A model generated the notes under the pieces. That model was not told the origin of the DNA and did no database searches. It was given only the letters and a program-made list of their open reading frames with translations. 10,425 bases of DNA from Elusimicrobiota bacterium (GTDB lineage: Bacteria; Elusimicrobiota; Elusimicrobia; 2-01-FULL-59-12; JACPXA01). Where the stretch lies: contig JACPXA010000139.1 of assembly GCA_016196785.1 (NCBI GenBank), positions 1 to 10,425 of the forward strand. Reading direction: 5' to 3'. The position numbers and the translations under genes were made by a program. Positions 5,476 through 10,425 of the stretch are shown piece after piece. Position 1 is the stretch's first letter. Each line of letters begins with the position of its first letter.

Positions 5476-8400
5476 ATCGCGATAGTGTTGCCGGTGAGTG
5501 TATTGTTGGTCTCGTTGCTCTCCGGCCGCTTGCTCGTGTAGTCCGCGATCGCCCCGAGGTAATACGTTCGGGCGTTGAGGCGGTTGGAGAGCGTCACGCT
5601 CGTGTTAGCACTGCTGCTGGCACCCGCCGCAAGGTTGTTGACCGAGCGAGTACCGATGCGCGTATCCGAGGTCGTCATCACTGCGTCGGTAGAAAGGTAC
5701 AGGCCCACGGAAAAGGAGGCTGCCGATCCAACTCCTTGATTGGCCACGGAGTTGGCGATCGTGATGGTACTGCCACGCGTCGCGCGGCTGGGCCCGCTGA
5801 GCGCGGTCATGACTAGATCCGCTCCAGGACTTACGGCGATGATATTGCCGGTGATGGCATTGTTCGTCTCGTTGGTCTCCGTACGGACATTGGTGTAGTC
5901 CGCAATGGCCCCGAGATAGTAGGTGTGGGGGGAGACCCTGCTCGGGATCGTCAGGGTCGTCTGGGTACGACTACTCGCTCCGGCCGCAAGACTACTCACC
6001 GAGCGAGTACCGATGCGCGTATCGCCCGTTGTGATCGTCGGGTCGCTCGAGAGATAGAATCCGACCGAGAAGGAGTTGGTCGCCGCGTTGCCCTGGTTCG
6101 TCACGGTGCTGGTGACAGTGATCGGAGCGCCCGAGAGTCCGCTCACAGGCCCGCTGAGATCGGTCATCACGAGATCGGGACCGGCGGGCTTTGGCTGGAC
6201 CGTGAATGGACTTGTCCGCTCATTGTTATTCTCATCTGCCTCACTGACCTCGAGCCACACATCGGCTTTCGTCCAGTAGCTGTGGCTGCCCACCGTAGCG
6301 ATCCAGGGGGGTGATGGCACGCTGACCGTCGTACTGCTCCCAACCCCGAGTGCCGGCACCATCGCCGTCGCAAGCTTAGCGCCGTCGAGCCACAACTCAA
6401 GCCGGTTCGCCCCGGCGGCCGCAGCTCCTTGATTCTTCACGGTGATCGTCCACTGGACGGCATCGCCTTCAGTGATCGATGACGGGAGGCTTACGCTGTC
6501 GATCACGAGATCAGGCCGTGCCGGACCAACAACCACGACGCGTGTCGCTTCGTTATTGTTCTCGTTGGCCTCGGTGACACTCAGCCACACATCCGCCTTG
6601 CTCCACAACGCATGTGTACCTTCAGTTGCAATCCACGGGGTAGTGGGAAGCGCCGCCGTCGTCGAATCGCCAGGCGCGATCGCAGGCAGTATCTGGTATC
6701 CGAGCGCATTGCCATCGAGGAATGCCTCGAATCGATTTGTGCTCGCCGTGACCCCACCCTGGTTGACGATGGTAAATTGGAACGACACCGGACTCCCCGC
6801 ACCCAGCGGCATGGGGTAGAAGATGTCGCTAATCCTCAGATCCGGCTTGTCAAACGCGGTAGTCAACCACGCGTCGACCTGCTGCAATACACCAACCGGA
6901 TCATCCGGTGTGGCGCCATCAGCAGCGCCGTTCACGCTCCAGAGGTAGCTTCCCGACAGCCACCCTTCGCCGAGGCGCGTTCCACGTTTTCCTCCAATGG
7001 GAGCCAGGTACATCTCCGGCCCCCCGAGCGGGGCGTTTTTACCTGGGAATTCCTGCAGGTAGATCCGCTTACCGAGTTGGTCGAGAGCAAAGCGCGCCCG
7101 CAATCCATTGGGGCCTTGTAACGGCTCTGGGCCGTAGTGGTGGAAGCTGTAGAAATCCAACCCTTGACCGGCCAAAGTACCTAGCGCCGCATCCGTCCAG
7201 TGGTCAACAAGATCCTGAGCGTCTGTTGCGCCGACGGTCACCGGGACGCGCGGCAGATATTGGTGAATGAGTGTCGCGACTTCACGCACGTACGTTTGCA
7301 TATCGGCGATCGTGGCACCGGTCCCTTGATAGGCATTCGTTCCAAACAGCAGCTCGTTACCCAGATCCACGGCAGCGATTGGAAAGCGTCGCGTGGGGTT
7401 GGCCGTCTGCCAGGCAAGCAACTCTTGCAGCGTTGGAATAATGACGGCGTTGTAGAGCGTTTGGCGCTTCACTGGATCGGTGATGACGCGGGCGTGTCCG
7501 AAGAAAGCGCCTTGATAGGTCCCCTCTGGCTTAAACCAGGTGTTGCCATCGATCAGGGTGAAGATACCACTCATCCCCCGCGATTCGAGCAGATCCATCG
7601 CAGCCCACAAGTCATCTTTGAATCCCGCGCCGCGGCCGGTGGGCGTACGGCTGGCGTCGAAGGTCAGGTTGCGGCCATCTGGAATGAGAAACCAACGAAT
7701 GCCTTCTACTCCAGCGCTCCGCAGCGTATCGAGATCCTGGGAGATCTGAGGGTTATTCACGACGCGTCGGGCATCAGTGAGCGGACAGAATCCGAAGTCC
7801 ATCCCGTAGGTGTACACGAAACCACCTTGCGCGGAGTTGAAGTATTTCCCCCACGGAAAGTTTACGAAATTGAACACCTCGTTGCCGCGTGCCAGTTCAT
7901 GCATGGGTACGCCGGGATCGGGCTGGAGGTCAACGAGGTAGATGTCGTAGTTCCCGCTTCGATTATCGGACCAGACGATGCGATCATTCCACAGCCAGTG
8001 TCCGGTGATGGAGCGAGGGGTCGTCGTAATACGCTGCTCGGTTCCCGTGGACAGGTCGTAGAGATACAGGTCGACGTATCCGTTACCGCTGTTTCGGTTA
8101 TCCCGCCACACGATGCGGTTTCCAAAAATCGCAGCAAGATCCTGCTGGGCAGGGCCGCTGGTCAGTTGCGTTTCTGTGCCGGTGGTGAGGTTGTAGGAGT
8201 AGACATCGGCAAAGCCGGTGGGAGGTTCCCCTTGGCGGTACTCGTGCACGACAACACGGTCTTGCCAAAGCCAGGGGAATTCTTGCTTGGCGTTAGTTGT
8301 TCCAACGCGCTGATCCGTGCCTGTGACAAGATTGTAGACGAACAGGTGCCACGGTCCCGGATTGTTCCAGTCTTCTCGGACGAGGCGGTCGCCGTAAAGC

Positions 8401-9074
8401 CTCAGGTTCGTGCGGTCGTTGGTCGATGGAATCGGCAGCTGCTGGGAGGTGTTCGCGGAAAGGTTGTAGAGGTACACGTCGCGGCTGGTGTTGGACGAAA
8501 TCCAGACGACCCGGTCGCCGTCCATCCACGGGCAGTTCCACACACCCGCGGCACCAACAGGAATCGCACGTTCGGTGTTGGTGGTGAGGTCGTAGACGTA
8601 CGGCAACCACGCTCCGGTTCGCTGATCGATCCAGATAATGCGACTGCCCTGGATGGCCATACAGGATTCACTCGCCGACGTGAACGTCACGCGGCGTTCC
8701 TGGCCGGTGGCGATATCGTACAGGTAGATGTCCGGCTGGCCATCACGGTAGTCGCGCCAGATGACCTTATCGCCATCAATGGCCGGCGCTTCTTGATTGG
8801 CCGAGTTGGTGGTCAGCGCTAGTTCAGTCGTTGCGGCCTCGAGTGCGGCCTGCGGGGCAGAGGCTGCGAGCAAACTAAGCGCGCCTATCAACATGACTGC
8901 GGGGCGCTCTCGGTGAAGGGTGAAGGCTGGAGGGTGCAGGCATCGCGCCGTCGCTCGATCCCCTGCCCCCTTGATCCTCCATCCTGCACCCAGAGCAGCC
9001 AAGGTCTTGTTGATCGCTGCTCTAAGGAAGGACGGTCTCCAGAACGCACCTGTCCGCCATGGTATTTTGTGCAT
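5469..9074 (-). CDS. Large secreted protein: TolB-like propeller, GH-A-like hydrolase barrel, four CARDB domains
   Basis: 1201 residues. Order: N-terminal export region (1-~80); a beta-propeller of repeated D(R/K)(I/V)VW..../(D/V)(I/L)Y(L/S)Y(D/N)L(T/S)TGTE units (~90-385), as in TolB/DPP-type propellers; a TIM-barrel-like part (~389-744); and four CARDB domains starting at D745, D855, D967 and D1086, each opening DL(V/R)(I/M) with (V/A)NQG. Barrel evidence is DLGNELL (E574, candidate acid/base) and IYLQEFPG (E675, candidate nucleophile), about 100 residues apart, plus FYSFHHYGPE between them, as in clan GH-A (GH5-like). A role in polysaccharide degradation or binding outside the cell is inferred; the substrate is unknown. 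ATG 9074 has GGAG 8 nt upstream. A later ATG at 8894 (M61) directly precedes the hydrophobic core MLIGALSLLAASAPQA and is the alternative start. Confidence 0.85.
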   Translation of the reverse strand: MHKIPWRTGAFWRPSFLRAAINKTLAALGAGWRIKGAGDRATARCLHPPAFTLHRERPAVMLIGALSLLAASAPQAALEAATTELALTTNSANQEAPAIDGDKVIWRDYRDGQPDIYLYDIATGQERRVTFTSASESCMAIQGSRIIWIDQRTGAWLPYVYDLTTNTERAIPVGAAGVWNCPWMDGDRVVWISSNTSRDVYLYNLSANTSQQLPIPSTNDRTNLRLYGDRLVREDWNNPGPWHLFVYNLVTGTDQRVGTTNAKQEFPWLWQDRVVVHEYRQGEPPTGFADVYSYNLTTGTETQLTSGPAQQDLAAIFGNRIVWRDNRNSGNGYVDLYLYDLSTGTEQRITTTPRSITGHWLWNDRIVWSDNRSGNYDIYLVDLQPDPGVPMHELARGNEVFNFVNFPWGKYFNSAQGGFVYTYGMDFGFCPLTDARRVVNNPQISQDLDTLRSAGVEGIRWFLIPDGRNLTFDASRTPTGRGAGFKDDLWAAMDLLESRGMSGIFTLIDGNTWFKPEGTYQGAFFGHARVITDPVKRQTLYNAVIIPTLQELLAWQTANPTRRFPIAAVDLGNELLFGTNAYQGTGATIADMQTYVREVATLIHQYLPRVPVTVGATDAQDLVDHWTDAALGTLAGQGLDFYSFHHYGPEPLQGPNGLRARFALDQLGKRIYLQEFPGKNAPLGGPEMYLAPIGGKRGTRLGEGWLSGSYLWSVNGAADGATPDDPVGVLQQVDAWLTTAFDKPDLRISDIFYPMPLGAGSPVSFQFTIVNQGGVTASTNRFEAFLDGNALGYQILPAIAPGDSTTAALPTTPWIATEGTHALWSKADVWLSVTEANENNNEATRVVVVGPARPDLVIDSVSLPSSITEGDAVQWTITVKNQGAAAAGANRLELWLDGAKLATAMVPALGVGSSTTVSVPSPPWIATVGSHSYWTKADVWLEVSEADENNNERTSPFTVQPKPAGPDLVMTDLSGPVSGLSGAPITVTSTVTNQGNAATNSFSVGFYLSSDPTITTGDTRIGTRSVSSLAAGASSRTQTTLTIPSRVSPHTYYLGAIADYTNVRTETNETNNAITGNIIAVSPGADLVMTALSGPSRATRGSTITIANSVANQGVGSAASFSVGLYLSTDAVMTTSDTRIGTRSVNNLAAGASSSANTSVTLSNRLNARTYYLGAIADYTSKRPESNETNNTLTGNTIAIQ
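5641..6023 (-). repeat. Tandem CARDB-coding duplication
   Basis: The third and fourth CARDB domains keep DNA-level identity. 5641-5666 and 5998-6023 are identical over 26 nt and lie exactly 357 bp (119 codons) apart; they encode the DTRIGTRSV region in both domains. TYYLGAIADYT and (E/P)(T/S)NETNN are shared too. Domains one and two are much more diverged from these, so the last duplication is recent. Confidence 0.8.
8881..8926 (-). repeat. 46-bp repeat, copy 2 (inside the large CDS)
   Basis: Reverse complement of 1649-1694 with one mismatch. It covers the start of the hydrophobic signal core (RPAVMLIGA) of the large protein and the last two CCTTCAC heptads of the adjoining array. The two copies are in opposite orientation, 7.2 kb apart. 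Confidence 0.85.
8913..8989. repeat. Inverted pair of CCTNCAN heptad arrays
   Basis: On the minus strand from 8940 down to 8913 four heptads follow each other: CCTGCAC, CCTCCAG, CCTTCAC, CCTTCAC. On the plus strand 8962-8989 reads CCTGCCC, CCTTGAT, CCTCCAT, CCTGCAC. The outermost units give a perfect 9-bp inverted pair (GGGTGCAGG at 8932-8940, CCTGCACCC at 8983-8991) around a ~40-nt centre. The whole element lies within the N-terminal coding region of the large minus-strand gene and is read through in frame, adding residues of low-complexity character (GAGDRATARCLHPPAF). Confidence 0.7.
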
Positions 9075-9188
9075 GGAAAAAACTCCGTTGGGATGGATCC
9101 TGCACGCTGGAATATTTTACCACAATAACCCTAGGGGTGGTTTCGCTGTTTATTACTGCTCGGAATTCTTGAGCAGAGAGGTGTGATC
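9075..9188. other. Divergent intergenic region between large hydrolase gene and merR
   Basis: No gene is seen. CTGCTC (9156-9161) and GAGCAG (9171-9176) form a 6-bp inverted repeat with a 9-nt AT-rich centre, a possible operator. Near 9114-9119 the minus strand offers TAAAAT as a -10-like element for the large gene, but no matching -35 was found. Confidence 0.35.
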
Positions 9189-9220
9189 TTGACTCTCCAG
9201 TCCACTAGATAGTTTATACT
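9189..9220 (+). promoter_or_regulatory. MerR-type promoter/operator with 20-bp spacer
   Basis: The -35 TTGACT (9189-9194) and -10 TATACT (9215-9220) are close to consensus but separated by 20 bp. Such a long spacer is typical of promoters that MerR-family activators untwist. The spacer carries an imperfect dyad: CTCTCCAGTC against CACTAGATAG matches at 7 of 10 positions as an inverted pair, in the place where MerR operators lie. The start codon at 9227 is 7 nt after the -10, so transcription should begin at or next to the ATG. Confidence 0.7.
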
Positions 9221-9226
9221 CAAGGG

Positions 9227-9502
9227 ATGATGCCTAACCAGTTCATCGGCGTCATCGCCAAGCAGTCCGGGGTACCCATCAAGACGATCCGGTACTACGA
9301 GGACGTCGGGTTGCTGCCGAAAGCGACGCGGGCGGCGTCGGGATACCGGCTGTATGCAGCTGATGCCGTGGATCGGCTGCAGTTCATCAAGAAGGCGGAT
9401 CGCCGATCTGCATCTTATTACACGACGGATCACCCGGGCCAGACGACGCGGCTGTCCGCCTCGCTTCAGGCCTCACGGCAAGGCCGTCTGTCCCACGATT
9501 GA
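9227..9502 (+). CDS. merR: MerR family regulator, C-terminally truncated
   Basis: 91 residues; typical metal-responsive MerR proteins are ~130-145. Residues 5-56 are a full MerR DNA-binding region: IGVIAKQSGVPIKTIRYYEDVGLL (helix-turn-helix and IRYYE signature), the wing segment RAASGYRLYAADAVDRL, then FIKKA. After residue ~57 the match stops; the rest has no cysteine and no coiled-coil dimerisation helix. In another frame the DNA that follows reads GKAVCPTIDRQPLRRSDDR and ends in TGA at 9543-9545, overlapping the next start as ATGA. That tail resembles the end of mercury/metal MerR proteins (VCP(I/T)I near the C-terminus), so an internal deletion plus frameshift is likely. The protein could still bind DNA but should not dimerise or sense metal normally. 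ATG 9230 is an alternative start. Confidence 0.8.
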   Translation: MMPNQFIGVIAKQSGVPIKTIRYYEDVGLLPKATRAASGYRLYAADAVDRLQFIKKADRRSASYYTTDHPGQTTRLSASLQASRQGRLSHD

Positions 9503-9541
9503 CCGGCAACCGCTCCGCCGGTCTGACGACCGCTCGATGAG
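9503..9541 (+). pseudogene. Remnant of merR 3' end in a shifted frame
   Basis: Between the stop of the truncated regulator and the methyltransferase start there is no new gene. Frame +1 relative to merR is open here and stops at 9543-9545, overlapping the ATG of the next gene. This is the position expected for the original merR stop in a tightly packed operon. Confidence 0.35.
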
Positions 9542-10198
9542 ATGACCAACTCTACGGACGTACTGCAGAAGTACGAGGCGTTGGCGGCGACATACGACCG
9601 CCGGTGGCGACGCTATTATGCGGAGACATTCGCCCGAGTAGTCCACCGCCTGCGTGGGAGCCATGCGCCGTCCATCCTCGACGTCCCGTGCGGAACCGGC
9701 GAGCTCCTCCGTTGGCTCTTGCCCCAGGTGCCGGACGCCCACGTAGTCGGCGTCGATGGCTCTGCCGCCATGCTACGCATCGCCCGTCAGAAATGGACGG
9801 GTCGGGCCCAGGTCAGTTTCCAGCGCGCGCTGGCCGACGCCTTGCCGTGTGCCGAGGCGACCTTCGATTGGGTGCTCTGCTGCAGCAGTCTCCACTATTT
9901 CCGGCAGCCAGCGCGCGTCCTTGGGGAGTTTGCCCGAGTGCTGAAACCAACAGGTCGGCTGCTCCTCCTCGACTGGTGCCGCAACCCCTGGCATTGCCGG
10001 CTCCTCAACTGGTGGAAGGTTCACGTGGATCCGACACACGTCCGGATGTACACCACGCAGGAGCTCGAACAACTCCTGAGGGACACCGGTTGGACGGTCT
10101 CGCACGTGGAGCGCTTTCGGGTCAGCTGGATTCGTGGCCTGCGGCTGTGGGAGATGATGGAAGCGCTCGCAACGCCAGCCAACGGACGGGAGGCTTAG
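9542..10198 (+). CDS. Class I SAM-dependent methyltransferase in mer-type cluster
   Basis: 218 residues with the Rossmann-like methyltransferase motifs in order: YDRRWRRY near the N-terminus, motif I ILDVPCGTGELL (45-56), the acidic end of strand 2 in VVGVDGSAAML (D72), FDWVLCCSSLHYF (108-120) and EFARVLKPTGRLLLLDW (129-145). This is the UbiE/Methyltransf_11-like group; the acceptor substrate cannot be read from the sequence. The protein has six cysteines (50, 103, 113, 114, 146, 152), many for its size, including a CC pair next to the active-site cleft. It sits between merR and a merT-like gene, 1 bp from the latter, so it belongs to that operon. A role in metal handling is inferred only. 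It does not have the length or cysteine pattern I would expect for ArsM. No strong ribosome site precedes ATG 9542; coupling to upstream translation is likely. Confidence 0.88.
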   Translation: MTNSTDVLQKYEALAATYDRRWRRYYAETFARVVHRLRGSHAPSILDVPCGTGELLRWLLPQVPDAHVVGVDGSAAMLRIARQKWTGRAQVSFQRALADALPCAEATFDWVLCCSSLHYFRQPARVLGEFARVLKPTGRLLLLDWCRNPWHCRLLNWWKVHVDPTHVRMYTTQELEQLLRDTGWTVSHVERFRVSWIRGLRLWEMMEALATPANGREA

Positions 10199-10199
10199 G

Positions 10200-10425
10200 A
10201 TGAAGGCTGGCTCGCTCGGCATTTTCTCGGCTGTGCTGGCCTCTGTCTGTTGCCTGGGGCCTGTCCTGCTGATGCTGGTAGGACTGGGGAGTCTTGGCGT
10301 CGGAGCCCTCATCGGTCGTTACCACTGGTGGTTCATTGGCGCAGCTATTATCCTGTTGACGGTTGCTTGGCGCAGTGACCTGAAGGAAGCTGGCCGATGC
10401 CGGACGGCTCACTGTGAGATGGCAG
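10200..10425 (+). CDS. merT: MerT-like mercuric ion transporter, 5' part (cut by window end)
   Basis: The first 75 codons are visible and the frame is open at the window edge. MKAGSLGIFSAVLASVCCLGPVLL gives a first transmembrane helix with the vicinal cysteine pair C17-C18. A glycine-rich turn and a second helix (YHWWFIGAAIILLTVAW) follow, then a cytoplasmic cysteine pair C67/C72 (GRCRTAHC). This order matches MerT, which passes Hg(II) from the outside through cysteine pairs to the cytoplasm for MerA. The related short MerF and MerC proteins are alternatives until the rest is seen. GGGAGG at 10188-10193 is 6 nt before the ATG. The gene starts one base after the methyltransferase stop. Confidence 0.82.
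   Translation, partial: MKAGSLGIFSAVLASVCCLGPVLLMLVGLGSLGVGALIGRYHWWFIGAAIILLTVAWRSDLKEAGRCRTAHCEMA

Noticed and set aside
7200..8822. Long plus-strand open frame (540 codons) opposite the large hydrolase gene
   Set aside because: The minus strand carries regular propeller repeats and catalytic motifs; the plus-strand product has only mirror periodicity from those repeats.
8913..8989. CRISPR array
   Set aside because: The repeats are 7 bp, degenerate and arranged as an inverted pair without spacers.
9604..10203. 199-codon plus-strand frame overlapping the methyltransferase
   Set aside because: Out of frame with all methyltransferase motifs; arginine/alanine/proline-rich shadow translation.
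1..10425. tRNA, rRNA, insertion sequence or integrase/attachment site
   Set aside because: No cloverleaf, ribosomal RNA core sequence, transposase or integrase motif, or terminal inverted repeats with target duplications were seen.

Overview
The window comes from a GC-rich (roughly 58-60%) Gram-negative-type bacterium. It has a lipoprotein-like LemA, a Tat translocase subunit, an MscS channel, a periplasmic-sensor type membrane protein and a MerT-like transporter. Nothing fixes the taxon. The gene content and the short heptad intergenic repeats would suit an uncultured environmental lineage of the NC10/Nitrospirota kind, but that is a guess.

Left part (1-1540): the end of a helical protein overlaps a lemA-family gene by ATGA, followed on the same strand by a tatA-type gene. 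A small three-helix membrane protein of unknown function faces them. Middle-left (1540-4092): a gene-poor stretch carries a 46-bp repeat copy and a strong palindrome. It is followed by an ATGA-coupled pair, a dCache membrane sensor that has no output domain and a secreted protein of unknown function. About 550 bp of non-coding DNA unusually rich in inverted repeats comes next. Middle-right (4093-5470): an MscS-family channel on the minus strand, then a decayed interval with a stop-interrupted reading frame. Right-centre (5469-9074, minus): one 1201-residue secreted protein made of a TolB-like beta-propeller, a clan GH-A-like glycoside hydrolase barrel and four CARDB domains. Right end (9189-10425): a mercury-resistance-type cluster made of a MerR-type promoter, a C-terminally truncated MerR regulator, a cysteine-rich class I SAM methyltransferase and the start of a merT-like transporter cut by the window edge.

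Three things deserve most attention. The first is the methyltransferase placed between merR and merT, with merR truncated and its predicted mRNA nearly leaderless. The second is a heptanucleotide (CCTNCAN) inverted-array repeat that sits in frame inside the signal-peptide region of the giant hydrolase, with a partial second copy 7.2 kb away. The third is the output-less Cache sensor translationally coupled to a secreted protein.
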